A stretch of DNA of 64,000 bases from Myotis daubentonii (GCF_963259705.1 NC_081840.1:4335062-4399061), one strand, 5' to 3'; positions 10,351 through 21,357 are shown, numbered from the stretch's first letter. Notes: generated from the letters alone by a model not told the origin. A program made the numbers and translations.

Positions 10351-10873
10351 AGCTTGTATCTGCACACGTGCCCACGTGGCCAGGAAGCCGGGGCCCTCGT
10401 TCTCACAGATGGATTGGACAAAAGGAGGCCGTGCGGGCGGTTGTGGGGACGGGTGTTATCAAGGCTCATCTGTAACCTTCAGGACGCTGGCGCTGCTTCT
10501 GCCTCACTGGGTGTGTTTCCAGGTCCTCTCTGGTTGCCACACCTGAGCTAGGACCCCATCCCCCAAAACAGCTTCAGAGCAACCCCCTTCTCTCCCTGGC
10601 AGGGACGTCTCCAGGAGGGGGCAGTAGAAGAGCAAGCCAGCCAGCCACAGCCCCATGGTGGGAGGCCTGGCAGCAGGGCCAAGGCCACCAGCTCCGGGGG
10701 GGCCCCCTCCCCTCCTGGCTCATGTGTGGGCACAGAGCTAGAAAGATCCATTAACAATGGAAACTGGTTTCCCCTTGGTTCTCCAGTTCTGTCTGAGTAA
10801 GGTCTCAATCAAATGTTCCTCCTCTGGTTTGAGGGTTTCTGTCTTTCCAAAGGGGTTCCTTGAAAGTCTTGGG
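10351..10873. other. Unassigned GC-rich interval
   Basis: No gene recognised. It holds a CTCF-like word at 10611-10624. Confidence 0.4.
10611..10624 (+). promoter_or_regulatory. CTCF-like core motif
   Basis: CCAGGAGGGGGCAG matches the CTCF core pattern CCASYAGRKGGCRS at 13 of 14 positions (the Y is G). It is not inside a recognised SINE. Occupancy is unknown. Confidence 0.35.
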
Positions 10874-11085
10874 CAGTGGTCGGCAAACTGTGGCTTGTGA
10901 GCCACATGCGGCTCTTTGGCCCCTTGAGTGTGGCTCTTCCTAAGCCTTAGGAGCACCCTAATTAAATTAATAACAATGTACCTACCTATATAGTTTAAGT
11001 TTAAAAAATTTGGCTCTCAAAAGAAATTTCAATCATTGTACTGTTGATATTTGGCTCTGTTGACTCATGAGTTTGCCGGCCACTG
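10874..11085. mobile_element. Short non-autonomous hAT element (CAGTGGTCGGCAAAC type)
   Basis: The left end is CAGTGGTCGGCAAACTG and the right end is the reverse complement of CAGTGGCCGGCAAAC. The 8-bp flanks GTCTTGGG and GTCTAGGG match at 7 of 8, as expected for a hAT insertion. The element is 212 bp and has no transposase. The interior carries tandem 'GGCTCT' words. Confidence 0.88.
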
Positions 11086-11278
11086 GTCTAGGGTATTGGC
11101 AGCTGGGTGCAGGGAGCCCTGGGCGAATTCTCAGCCAAGGCCACTCAGGCAGCACCACTCTCCAGTCACAGAGGCTCTTGTGAGGCCTTCCGGAGACGGA
11201 GACAAAGTCCACAGCATTCAACTCCTGCTCACTGAGCTGACACGAGACCTTGGCCATCATTTCTCTTGCCTGCATCTC

Positions 11279-11472
11279 AGTTTCCCCAATTCTAAATTGA
11301 GGAGGTTGAGCTAGATACAATCTGCAAAGCGATTATGCATTCGTTCATTCTTTACTATATGCATTCATTCACGCATTCGTTCATTCTTTATTATATGTGT
11401 TCATTCACTTTTTACTGAGTGTAGCTTTATAGGCAAGAGACATTCTGTGTGCTAACAGGGTCATCATATTCT
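11279..11472 (+). repeat. Local direct duplication, copy 1
   Basis: Shares AATTCTAAATTGAGGAGGTT, GAGCTAGATA, GTAGCTTTATAGGCA and CTAACAGGGTCATCATATT with 13366-13519 in the same orientation. This copy has an extra internal duplication of an ATTCGTTCATTCTTTA-like unit (11338-11391). The 5' part resembles a MIR-type tail, but the similarity continues into sequence I do not recognise. Confidence 0.7.
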
Positions 11473-11879
11473 TGTATTTGATTTTATCATTTTTTAAAAA
11501 ATATAGGAACTTAGTTTAGATCCAACTGCTTGTCTTTAAATGTATTATTTATTAGGTTGTATAATTTGCCTTCACCCAGGGCATAAAGAGACTTTAGAGA
11601 CTTAAGCTTATTTATTACCTTTTAACAAAAGGGTGTGCTCCCCACAGTGACATTGTACTTGTATTCTGAGATATTTGGCAATCCCCCCGCTTCCTCAAGG
11701 GTAGCGGCTGGCCCCGGGTTTGGCTGACCGCAGAGGCCCCATCCCTGTGGTCTGGCCTGGTCCGGGCTGGGCGGCAGCTCCAGGCTTTGATGAATCCTCT
11801 CATTTTCCCGACTCTGAAAGGAGAAGCCACAGCTCTGAGCATCTTGCAGGAGAAAGAAGCCAGAGCAGAAAGCACTAAA
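11473..11879. other. Unassigned interval
   Basis: AT-rich then GC-rich sequence without recognised gene, exon or young repeat. Confidence 0.4.
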
Positions 11880-12125
11880 CTTTCATCCAGCTCTGTAGGA
11901 GAGATGTAGTTATTAAATCTCAGCTGCTTATCAAACTGATATGAAAGTCATTTTGCATGATTGCTCCGCATCCTCAAATCTTCTGCTTTTATTTGCCATG
12001 CAGCTCTGTGCTTTCTTATTAGAAAAATACTCAGAGGATGAAAAAGCTGATAATATTATTCAGTTTTGACAATTAGGTGAAGAGAAGAAAACATCCAGGG
12101 AAGTGCTTTTTTATTGCAGCTGGTT
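11880..12125. promoter_or_regulatory. Candidate conserved noncoding element 6
   Basis: Repeat-free AT-rich block containing AGTTATTAAATC, TTTTGCATGATTGC, TTTATTTGCC, CTTATTAGAA and ACAATTAGG words. Composition and the run of homeodomain, POU-like and GATA-like words suggest an enhancer. Conservation is untested. Confidence 0.4.
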
Positions 12126-13365
12126 GTCATATTGGGGGCCCCCTTAGTAGCAGTCTATACCGATGCTACCCGAGCTGACACTGGCTTTGTCTTTGGATTG
12201 CTGTGTACTGGTCATACTGGGGCCGGCCGGGCAAGGGGGCTATTTCCAGTCCTCTCATTGGTATGCATGACCCTGGTTTATGTGACATGATGGAAAATCC
12301 TCTCAGATTCACTCTCCCTGCCTCGATGGCCTGTCCCTCTGCTGTTGGACTCCAGAAAGGGACTCCCCCCCTTCGTTCAGATGCTCTGTCCAACAATTAC
12401 CAGGTGCTGGCAATGTGCCACGGGCCAGGGGTGGCATTCTGGGCAGCCATCCACCCAGAGTTCAATCTCACATCTTCTCCATGAAGTCATCACCGTTTAC
12501 TTTTAAATGAATATACGTGAGAAATGATCAATTTAGTCTATAATTACCCATGTGTAGATATATGATTAGTTCCACCACTTCACTGTCTTCCAGTGGTCAG
12601 TAGAAATACAAACAATTTTTGTATGGACGGCTGGTTTTATAGGCCTCATTGCATTTCAGGTCTCCTGATAACTTTAGGTGGCAGAGGCTCAGTTTCTCAC
12701 TGGACAGCAGCTCAGAGAGGTGAAGTGACCTGCTCTAGGTCATACAACTGGGCCATGACAGGGTCTGTGTGACCCTAGAGAGAGTGCCACTTCAGCCTCA
12801 GCCTGCTGCCAGCACCAGGATCCCCAGTACCCAGTGTTTGCTAGTGTTTAGAGACTTTGACCCAACTGGCATTACCTGGTAATGAAGGTGAACATCAGGC
12901 CTCCAGGAGCAGGGATGGGGCATGGGCACCTATTAGCCAAGGTCATGGAGCCGCACCTTCCTTCGGACCTGCTGGTGTACCTCTGCTGCTCTTATGTAGG
13001 GAAATGGCACATTTCCCCATCTATGTCACCCCATCTATGTGACTGATACTGACAAAAGGAAGGTGCAGCTCCTGAAATGCAATCCTGGGGAGTGAACAGA
13101 GCCCACAGCAGGAGAGGGGAATGGCGGCCAGGGCCACTGGAAATCGCTCTTGCTGAAAGTCAAGAGAGACTGTAGTTAATTCAGCAAGATTCATGGGGCA
13201 CCCACTAGGAGCCAAGCATGGTTCTTGGTGCTGAGACAAATGAAATAAAGCCAGGCAGAGCTGCATGGTGACAGGGACTCACAGCCCACTGCAGATCAGG
13301 CTTGCAGCAGGAGGCAGGGTAGCATGTCAGGAGGCGGTGAGTGCGATGGACAAAAAAGGAGCTAT
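12126..13365. other. Interval with old MIR/L2 remnants
   Basis: About 12660-12775 (CAGCTCAGAGAGGTGAAGTG, then CATACAACTGGG) is an antisense MIR. About 13190-13260 (GGGGCACCCACTAGGAGCCA) resembles an antisense L2/MIR tail. No gene. Confidence 0.5.
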
Positions 13366-13519
13366 TTCTCCAATTCTAAATTGAGGAGGTTGAGCTAGAT
13401 ATAATCTGCATACCGATTACGCATGCTTTCATTCTTTACTGTGTGCGTTCACTCAGTTTTTACCAAATGTAGCTTTATAGGCAGGAGGCATTCTGTGGCT
13501 AACAGGGTCATCATATTTC
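13366..13519 (+). repeat. Local direct duplication, copy 2
   Basis: Second copy of the 11279-11472 block, 2.1 kb away in the same orientation. It has point changes and lacks the internal ATTCATTC expansion. Confidence 0.7.
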
Positions 13520-14051
13520 ACTATGAAATCGCCAGCTGGGTGAAGAGGGAGCCAATCTCAGATGTGTCTCACAAAGTCTTCTCCCTCTGGGTCTGGTAGG
13601 TCACGATTGTAAAAGAGAAAATGGAACCAAACCAAAGGCTTCTGAACTTGACCGATCTTAGGAATCACCAAGGAGTTTTGCTGTGTTTTCTTTTCTTTCT
13701 GTGTAGAATCCTAAGCTCACCTTAAGATTCAGGCCATCAGACTATTATGGACCTTGGGCCTAGGGACCTGCATTGAAGAGAGAAAAGAGTCCAGGTGTGC
13801 AACTGAGTTTAAGGAGCCCAGGACTCAGTGGCTGGGTGTACATACACGAAGGGCCTGGGGGAATCTTCTTGACTTGTAATCTCTGACCTTGGAGTTGTTC
13901 CTAGACACTGGAGTCCGTGACTCCCGGGTAGGTAGTGAGGGTTATCTGATCCAGCAGTTGGTAAAGCCCTTGGCCCAGGTCTTGGCACATAACTGGATCC
14001 CTATATTTCCTTCCTATTCCTCATAGTTCTGGCATCAAATCATATTCCTCT
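13520..14051. other. Unassigned interval
   Basis: No gene or young repeat recognised. Confidence 0.4.
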
Positions 14052-14268
14052 GGCCCTAGCTGATTTGGCTCAGTGGATAGAGCATCAGCCTGCGGACTAA
14101 GGGGTCCCAGGTTTGATTCCGGTCAAGGGCACATGCCCGGTTGCCAGCTCCATCTCCAAGGTGGGGCATGCAGGAGGCAACCAATCAATTATTCTCTCTC
14201 ATCATTGATATTTCTATCTCTCTCTCTCCCTCTCTCTTCCTCTCTGAAATCAATAAAATGTTTTTTAA
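14052..14268 (+). mobile_element. Ves tRNA-derived SINE
   Basis: Head CCCTAGCTGATTTGGCTCAG with a Pol III A box (TGGCTCAGTGG) and B box (GGTTTGATTCC), then a CT-rich body and the tail GAAATCAATAAAATG. No clear target duplication was found. It is not a functional tRNA: there is no cloverleaf 3' half or CCA-ready end. Confidence 0.93.
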
Positions 14269-15215
14269 AGGAGCGTACTTCTCTGGAATAATTACACAAA
14301 ACAGAGTCATTGAAAGAGGAGCCTCTAGACCTATAAAAGATGAGAAGAGAGGAGAAAAAAGGATCGGTGAAGTGGTTACCCTGCCAAGGGAGAAAGGGGG
14401 CTGGAAGCCATCATGCAGACAGAGCCCCTTTTACCAGCGAGGTTAGCAGCATATGCATGCGTTCAGCTGAGAGGATGAAGAAAGGGTGGGCTTCAGAATT
14501 CCCATCATGAGCGCCCCTGTATTGGGAAGGACCCGAGGTTCTCCCATCCGGGGTGATGGAGGAGGAGGAGGAGGACCCTGAGTCCAGCGGGCTCTGAGCC
14601 CTGACATTCTGCCTCTGTCCTCAAATTGTCTGTGTACCAAGCAGATGCCTTTGTCTCACTCATCACTTCCGCTCTTAGGAAACGGAAATTGTATGTAAAG
14701 AAATAAACCTGAAGCAGAAAGAGAAGCGCCTGAGATGAGAGGCCACATAAATATTCATCTGTGAGGGAGTGGGATCTTCCCCTCCCCTAGTCTCCCGAGG
14801 CTCCTCCCCTCCCCTCCCGCCACCATCACTGCTCACTCCCTTGTCCGCTCTGAGCTAGTGCAGGACTTACTCCCACCGGAGGTGGCGTTGGTTTCATGGT
14901 GGGTGTTTCTGGGTACCGTCTCTCTTTCCCCACTAGAATGAACACTCATGAAAGCCATGGCTTTGGGTTGCATTCATTGCTTGATTTCCTGACCTACCAC
15001 AGAGCAGGTGTTCAATACATGTTTTTTTTGGAGTAAATGAATTTCAACTCACCCCTAGTTTCATACTGGTTGATGTTACCCATCGTGCTTTGGTTTTCTC
15101 TCCCTTAAGTTCCCCTAGCCCACAAAACTGGAGTCCTTTTGCTAAACCTAGCTGGTAAGAAATGGCAACGCATAAAAGACAGAAAATAAAAGTAAAGGGA
15201 GAGAGAAGAGACATG
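14269..15215. other. Interval with L2 3' end and GGA run
   Basis: A short GGA run lies at about 14560-14575. About 14905-15040 (CCCCACTAGAATGAACACTC then GTTCAATACATG) has the order of a sense L2 3' end. No gene. Confidence 0.5.
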
Positions 15216-16040
15216 CAGAATATTGAGCATAACAGTGTTCAATTTAGCATTACTCCCTTTATACATTATAGTGGGTGCCTGTACACGCTGTAGATCTTAT
15301 GGCTTGACTTTTAATTTCAGGAACACTTTTATGGAATTCATCACGTTGAGGGCAGAACAGGATTTTAATGGCCAAAGGCAATTGGCAGATTAGTTTGCAA
15401 ACTTGCCAATTTTGAATATATTACAGGGAAACAGATAAGGCAGAAATAGATTCGTAACAAGTTGAATATAAATTTTATTTTTAAAAAAAACATACTTTGA
15501 TTCATTGCAGGTACCTAATTATCTCCTCAGTTTAACAACTATTTCTGTTGAAATGACAGCATTTTAAATATTTGGCTTTAATGAAGCCTCCCCTGAAAAC
15601 TTGTTATGCTATTAATTCGATAATTATTTAATGGAATGCTCATTTGGTAAGGGAAACCCCAAGCATCTCTAAAAAAGTCAATGACTTTCAAGAACAGGGT
15701 CCAAAATAATATTTTACTATCACCCCACCCAAATGACTGGCTGAGCATCCACCTCGCCATCCGTTTGATGGCCTTGAATAGTGTCTTTCTGAGGCCGGGA
15801 CCCGGATGCCCACCGAGGCTGGGCCCAGGCGAAGTCCCCAAGGTCATGTGGACTCCACTCTTGGAGGGATCCTCCCGGTAGTTCAATCTCTCGATGCAAA
15901 TGCAACTTGAAAAACACAGAATTCTATCAGTCCACACGTGTATGGGGACCGTGATGCTGAAGGTGTGTGTAACATGTAGCTCTGCCTCCATCCCGTTTAA
16001 CAATTTTTTACGCACCAGCTTCAGGAGAGGCATAAGGAGA
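15216..16040. promoter_or_regulatory. Large candidate conserved noncoding element 7
   Basis: About 800 bp without recognisable repeats. The core (15220-15680) is AT-rich with TTTTAATTTCAGG, TTTTAATGGCC, CCTAATTATCTCC, GGCTTTAATGAAG and TTAATTCGATAATTATTTAATGG. The 3' part (15700-16040) is richer in CpG. Possibly two adjoining elements. Conservation is inferred. Confidence 0.5.
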
Positions 16041-16113
16041 AAGGATGACTGAGGACCACCCCATTCCCACGGTGTGGCGGTGGGACGTGGGCCACGAGTC
16101 AGAAGGTCTAGAC

Positions 16114-16348
16114 CAGTGATGGCAAACCTTTTGAGCTCGGTGTGTCAGCATTTTGAAAAACCCTAACTTAACTCTGGTGCCATGTCACATATAGAAATTT
16201 TTTGATATTTGCAACCATAGTAAAACAAAGATTTATATTTTTGATATTTATTTTATATATTTAAATGGCATTTAACAAAGAAAAATCAACCAAAAAAATG
16301 AGTTTGCGTGTCACCTCTGACATGCATGTCATAGGTTCGCCATCACTG
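16114..16348. mobile_element. Short non-autonomous hAT element (CAGTGATGGCAAACC type)
   Basis: The termini CAGTGATGGCAAACC and its imperfect reverse complement (GGTTCGCCATCACTG) bound 235 bp. A perfect 8-bp target duplication GTCTAGAC flanks both ends (16106-16113 and 16349-16356). AT-rich interior, no transposase. The perfect duplication implies a fairly young insertion. Confidence 0.95.
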
Positions 16349-16601
16349 GTCTAGACTCTGAGTCTACTCTGCCAATGACTCTTCTGCTCAAGCCCCACAT
16401 CTAAATCCATATACTGAGAGTCAAGACGAGCATTTTTTTCTTTCCACTTACAAAAGTAAAATGCATGGCTCTGAACTAACGTCTGGACTTATTGGAAATT
16501 CAAGCCGGCAAGCAACGTACCTAAGAAATGTTCTGGGCCAGACCAGCACGACAGTCTGGCTGGGGAGTGTAATTAAAACATATACATACACGTATGCACA
16601 G

Positions 16602-16642
<41 letters not shown>

Positions 16643-17543
16643 CACGCACACGCAATGGTGGCTGACCACAGGAGGTTAACAACTTGGGGATACTTACAAA
16701 GGGAGACAGCAGACTCTGGATTCAGATCTCAACTCCATCCTTCAGCGTCTCGGGGACTGTGGGCGAATTGCTTCATCTCCTTGACCACGGTGTCCTCGTC
16801 TGAAGAGCAGCAATGAAGATCCTGGCATCCCGGGGTCTTTGCAGAGGCTCAGGCAGTGGGTGTTCATCGACCTCCAACAGGTCCAGGCACATAGTAGGTG
16901 CTTGGCGATGGGAGGTGTGACGGCAGTGACGGCGGCGGTGACGATGGGAAGAGAAGGTTCCTGTTATGTCATTCAATATATAAGCTCCCAGGACAATAGG
17001 ACATTTGAACTCAGAAGCTGTACGTCAGGGGCCCGAGGCTGTGAGTCACCACGTTGCTTCGTGCCTGTCAGCTCGCTTTTGAGAATCCGCAGAAATAGAC
17101 ATGTTCTATCAGACCAACTTGGATGGCCATCTGGCCCACACATTTTCCTGGCACGGCCCGAAGGCCAGCGCTGCTATTCTCCCCTCCCACCCAAGCCCCC
17201 AGTTTAGCAGAACAAAATCTGGTGCTGCAATGCTTCGGGGCTCAGCATCAGCTCATTACCGCCATCAGCAATACCAGCAGTCGTCGTAAGGCGATTGATG
17301 TGAATAATAATGGAATCTGGGTTTCAGGAGTTGCTGTAACTACTAGTTATAAACTGCTAGGACACTGTGCAATGAAGAAGGGAGTGCTTGTGCTGTTTTA
17401 AATGGCTCTCACATTCATCAGCTCACTGGGTTCATTATTATCCTTAGTTTCTCTTTGGGGAAACTGAGGCTGGGAACAACTGAGACTTACCCCAGGTAAT
17501 GAACTGATATGCGGAAAATCGGGAATCAAAATTTCTGTCATCT
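16349..17543. other. Interval with MIR and CA microsatellite
   Basis: (CA)n at about 16606-16641. About 16725-16905 (AACTCCATCC, then ATTGCTTCATCTCC, then CACATAGTAGGTGCTTGG) is a sense MIR. About 17400-17500 (TTATCCTTAGTTTCTC then GGGAAACTGAGGC) is MIR-like. No gene. Confidence 0.55.
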
Positions 17544-17544
17544 G

Positions 17545-17763
17545 CCCTAGCCGATTTGGCTCAGTGGATAGAGCGTCGGCCTGCGGACTGAAGGGTCCCA
17601 GGTTCGATTCTGGCCAAGGACACATGCTTGGGTTGCTGGTTTGATCCCCAGTAGGGGGCGTGCAGGAGGCAGCTGATCAATAATTCTCTCTCATCATTGA
17701 TGTTTCTATCTCTCTATCCCTCTCCCTTCCTCTCTGAAATCAATAAAAATGTATTTTTAAAAA
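17545..17763 (+). mobile_element. Ves tRNA-derived SINE
   Basis: Well-preserved head CCCTAGCCGATTTGGCTCAG, B box GGTTCGATTCT, CT-rich body and A-rich tail. Near-identical flanks TTCTGTCATCTG (17533-17544) and TTCTGTCACCTG (17765-17776) are the target duplication. The body contains a CTCF-like word (17648-17661). Confidence 0.95.
17648..17661 (+). promoter_or_regulatory. CTCF-like core inside Ves SINE
   Basis: CCAGTAGGGGGCGT matches the CTCF core CCASYAGRKGGCRS at 13 of 14 positions. It is part of the SINE body. The only other copy here with the same intact word is on the opposite strand at 51962-51975. Confidence 0.4.
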
Positions 17764-17944
17764 ATTCTGTCACCTGACTGCTTGTGTAGCCAGCCTTGGG
17801 GACTGAGGAGAGACAGACTCACCAAATCAGGCATGGTTGGGCTCAGCCACTGAGTGTCACAGGATGCAAATACAGAAACTGCCACCCAGAGAAATGAATG
17901 ATTTACCTCCGGCAAACAGAGCTTCGGTGCAAATGCCAAATTGA

Positions 17945-18046
17945 TTTTTTAAATTGATTTTTTAGAGAGAGGGAATGAGAGAGAGAGAGAGAGATGGCTG
18001 CCTGCTGCATGCACCCTGACTGGTGATTAACACTGGCCAGGGTCCA
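17945..18046 (-). mobile_element. Truncated Ves-like SINE fragment
   Basis: Begins with TTTTTTAAATTGATTTTTTA then a GAGAGA run and TGGCTGCCTGCTGCATGC, which matches the reversed tail and body of Ves. It stops before the tRNA-like head apart from a short CTGGCCAGG end, so it carries an internal deletion. Confidence 0.7.
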
Positions 18047-19084
18047 AGTAGATTTTTGTTTCAGTTACATTGTGATCCTATTCTTGAACCCGGGAAGTGA
18101 GTGTTTTAAAATTTTCTGTGACCTGAAAACCAAATGCTCAAGTCTGTTAAAGGTGCGTAGTCACTGACCAGTTTCGCTCTTAAAGCGTGGCCTAGTGGCA
18201 CACGTCCCAAAACGGGCTCCTTTAACTCTCATTCTGTAGCTCAGTGATAGCTACTATGGAAAAATAGGATCCCTTCATCAATGACACGTTAAATATTCTG
18301 GGTTAAAAGAGGAATTAAACAGGTGTGTTTTTTATTGCTGCCCTTTTTGTATTTTTCAGCTTAAATATGCAAATAACATGCTGTGACCCCATCCATCTCT
18401 GACCGTGAAATCCTTTTCTCTCCGAGCATCCCTGGAGACTCATGTTCGAAAGAGCACCGTTTGGGAAACGTGGACGTGGTGGCATTTTCTCGAGGGTTTT
18501 GCTGCGTTCGCCCTGGAGCAGGCATTGCCGATGCACACAGGCCGGCTGGGTTTGCATCTGAATCTCTGGCTGACAGACGCCAGGTGGAAGCCCCTCACAG
18601 GATAGAGGCCGGAACAAGCGTGTTTCATTTCAGAGGTGAGGACTTTCGAAGCAACTTAGCCCACAACACATCTGACGATGCCGATCCCCTTTCTGAGCCC
18701 TACGAGTTCCCGTAACGACACACACCTTCAATGGCTGTTTACTGAGGGCCTGCACGGTGCCAGATTTCACACAGTCTTGCTATTTTAGGCTCCGACTTCT
18801 GGATCTGGGCTTCCTGTGATGAGACACTCGAGAGGAAAGCGTGCCCAGGAGGGTGGGTATCTGAGGCTTGGGGGCTATGATGTTAGGCAGTTGTACTTGC
18901 ACAGGTCACTTCTACAAACCCTCCTCCTCGCTTAATGTGACAATATACAGCAGGGGTGGAAGCAACCATTTCTTCTAGGTGTCCTGGATAATGTAGCTCC
19001 TGGAAAAAAAAGCAATGAGAGACTTTGCTCAGATGAGGACTTCCTTTTAATTAACAAATAAAAAAGAATTAAGAATACCTGGGA
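18047..19084. other. Unassigned interval with CpG-rich patch
   Basis: 18440-18720 keeps several CpGs but has no clear element. About 18730-18790 (TGTTTACTGAGGGCCTGCAC) resembles an antisense L2/MIR end. No gene. Confidence 0.4.
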
Positions 19085-19256
19085 GCCCTCGCTGGTTTGG
19101 CTCAGTGGATAGAGCATTGGGCTGCAGACTGAAGAGTCCAGGGTTCGATTCCGGTCAAGGGCATGTACCTCGGTTGCAGGTTCCTCCCTGGCCTGGGACC
19201 TGTGCAGAAGGCAACCAGTCGCTGTGTTTCTCTCACATCAGTGTTTCTTTCTGTAG
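19085..19256 (+). mobile_element. Ves SINE, 3' truncated
   Basis: Head GCCCTCGCTGGTTTGGCTCA and B box GGTTCGATTCC are intact. The copy ends within the CT-rich part (CATCAGTGTTTCTTTCTG) with no A-rich tail, so the 3' end was lost. Confidence 0.88.
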
Positions 19257-19740
19257 ACACATTTGTTTTACTATGAACCCTTAACATTTATAAGTTGGGA
19301 GATTGAGAAGTGAGTTCTCACTGATTTAAAACTTGGCTTCAACAATGTTCCTCCTGGATATCTCATTGTTGGTCCTTTTTCATATTTTGTTTTTCTTAAG
19401 GAAAAAAAAAAAAAGGTCAACTTTGAAAATCGCATGAGAATCAGCAGAGGCAGGGTGGTGTGGGGCATGGCCATTCTGACTTCATCTCAAAGCCTTTCCA
19501 TGGGTTTCGCATTTCCAATTCGGAAGGGAAGCTCCTTGTTGACTCTGTTTTAAAAAATAAATAAATAAATAAATAAAATCTAAGAACAGCCCAAGTTCTG
19601 AGGTGTCCAGGGACCTACAACTTTCTTTTCAAAGAAATCATACATACAGATATTTTACTTTACACTCAAAAGCCCTATTATCAAAGGCCGTTCCTCTCCC
19701 AGTCCCCTCTTTGAATATGTAAAACTCTGCCTGCATTTAA
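19257..19740. other. Unassigned interval with (AAAT)n
   Basis: (AAAT)n tract at about 19551-19578 and an A13 run near 19400. Otherwise unique-looking, no gene. Confidence 0.4.
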
Positions 19741-19747
19741 TGGGTCC

Positions 19748-19836
19748 TTCAATTGTCCACTTGTACCTTCAAATTATGGGACAAGTGGCCAATTGGGCCT
19801 GCAATTGGCTAATTGCACTGACAATTAGCCAATTGT
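19748..19836. promoter_or_regulatory. Chain of inverted repeats built on CAATTG
   Basis: Dyad 1: CAATTGTCCACTTGT (19750-19764) against ACAAGTGGCCAATTG (19781-19795), 14 of 15 complementary, 16-nt spacer. Dyad 2: CAATTGGCTAATTG (19802-19815) against CAATTAGCCAATTG (19822-19835), a perfect 14-bp pair with a 6-nt spacer. A third, shorter pair CCAATTG/CAATTGG joins them (19789-19808). The half-sites resemble homeodomain (TAATTG), CCAAT and NKX2-like (CCACTTG) words. It could be a regulatory element, a relic of an old palindromic conserved repeat, or a tiny inverted-repeat transposon; no target duplication was found. Confidence 0.55.
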
Positions 19837-20488
19837 GGGTATAATGAGCCGCATGTAGCATTAATCATATGCACAGAGTGGGCGGCCACTCTTTGAACAT
19901 GGAGCACTCAGTGTGGCCTGGGTGAACATCTGTCCCGGGCACAAAGAAAGGGACAGAGGCGAGGACCCTGGAGGGATCACTTTTAAGAGAATCATTATGA
20001 GACATCCCGTGCCTGGTTTAAAAGACCACGTGGTCCAACGCTGAGCATGGGTCTCCCCGCTCCCTCCACCCGGAACTGGGCGTGGACAAGGCAGAGGAGA
20101 GCTGAGCATGGAAAGCAAGTCCTCCATCGGAAGGCCTTGTGCAGGGAGCCATGCTGCGTCTGGTAGCCTCCGGTTTCAGCTTTCCCTAACTACATCTCTA
20201 CACCTACGGGATCATGGTGAGTTTCGTCAGGCAGACTCTGCCACCAGAGTCCCCAGTAAGGAATGTAGCTCATCTGGGTTCTGATACTTGCCACCCTGTG
20301 AAATGTTACCATCTCACTCTGACCTAACACCACACTTCTCAGGATGGCACCCACCTGTTCCCAGGGGACCAGGGCACATTCCCAGGGTAAACGCAGTGCA
20401 TGTCTCAAAGCACCAATTTCATCTGAAGGCAAATAGTACGACATACTTCTGAATATGAATCGGCAGAAGAGTTGGAAAGTGGTTCAAG
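19837..20488. other. Unassigned interval
   Basis: Follows the palindrome chain with AT-rich words (ATTAATCATATGC) then GC-richer unique sequence. No gene. Confidence 0.4.
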
Positions 20489-20496
20489 TCCCAGTG

Positions 20497-21120
20497 CGAG
20501 CGAGCGTGTCAAACTCGTGGCCCTCGGGCCGCATGCAGCCCACAACGAATATTTTTGCGGCCCAGCCAATATAACAGTATATAATAAACATTTTAATAAA
20601 AATTCCGTAACTTAATTTTTACAATATCCCGTTACACATAATTATTAGTAACGAACTACAACGTTTGCTAATGACTGATGACTATAATCGTGTTGCATCC
20701 ATTGACCTTACACGCCTTATGTACAGGCGCACCATTTCTCTCCACTAATACTAGCAGCGAATATTTCAGCAGCTGATGGTCATGTCATTAGTCTTGGACT
20801 GACTTGTTTGGTGTGCGCAACAGGAAATATTTCACATTAGGAGAACAAGAAAAATAGGTTTATTTGCATTACGCTTATTAATTTGTGCAGTTATTCAGTG
20901 TCTGATAGTTAACGTTCAAGAAAAAATATTAATTTTCATTAAAATGTTTTATTATTTTATGTTAACCTTTACTCATGTATTTCAGCCCTTTGTATTCAGC
21001 ATGTCTCTATTGAAATAAACCTGCGTTCCATGAAAATTGAAGCCTTTATTCTTTTGTGGCCCAGCTAAACTTAAACCTTGTTTATTTGGCCCGTGTTAGC
21101 CCTTGAGTTTGACATGCTTG
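20497..21120. mobile_element. Non-autonomous hAT element, 624 bp
   Basis: Ends GAGCGTGTCAAACTCGTGG and the reverse complement of CAAGCATGTCAAACTCAAGG. A perfect 8-bp duplication TCCCAGTG lies at 20489-20496 and 21121-21128. The left end appears to carry a duplicated CGAG. The interior is AT-rich with no transposase frame, so it is a deletion derivative or MITE. It keeps the GGCCCTCGGGCC and TTTGGCCCGTG subterminal blocks. Confidence 0.92.
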
Positions 21121-21146
21121 TCCCAGTGGGTAAAATTCCTCTAGGC

Positions 21147-21349
21147 CAGTGGTCGACAAACTGTGGCTCGCGAGCCACATGCGGCTCTTTGGAAGAAGAG
21201 AGAACTACCAATACCACGTGCGGGCGCGCATGTACAGTGCGATTGAAACTTTGTGGCCCATGCGCAGAAGTCAGTATTTTGTGGAAGAGCCACACTCAAG
21301 GGGCCAAAGAACCACATGTGGCTCATGAGCAGCAGTTTACTGACCACTG
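21147..21349. mobile_element. Short non-autonomous hAT element (CAGTGGTCGACAAAC type)
   Basis: Same terminal family as 10874-11085 (GCGAGCCACATGCGGCTCTT subterminal block). Perfect 8-bp duplication CTCTAGGC at 21139-21146 and 21350-21357. The interior differs from the 10874 copy and contains a 21-bp stretch also found at 21660-21680. Confidence 0.95.
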
Positions 21350-21357
21350 CTCTAGGC

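Noticed and set aside
14060..14130. tRNA-like sequence with A and B boxes (and in every Ves copy)
   Set aside because: These are SINE heads: cloverleaf 3' half is missing and CT-rich bodies follow.
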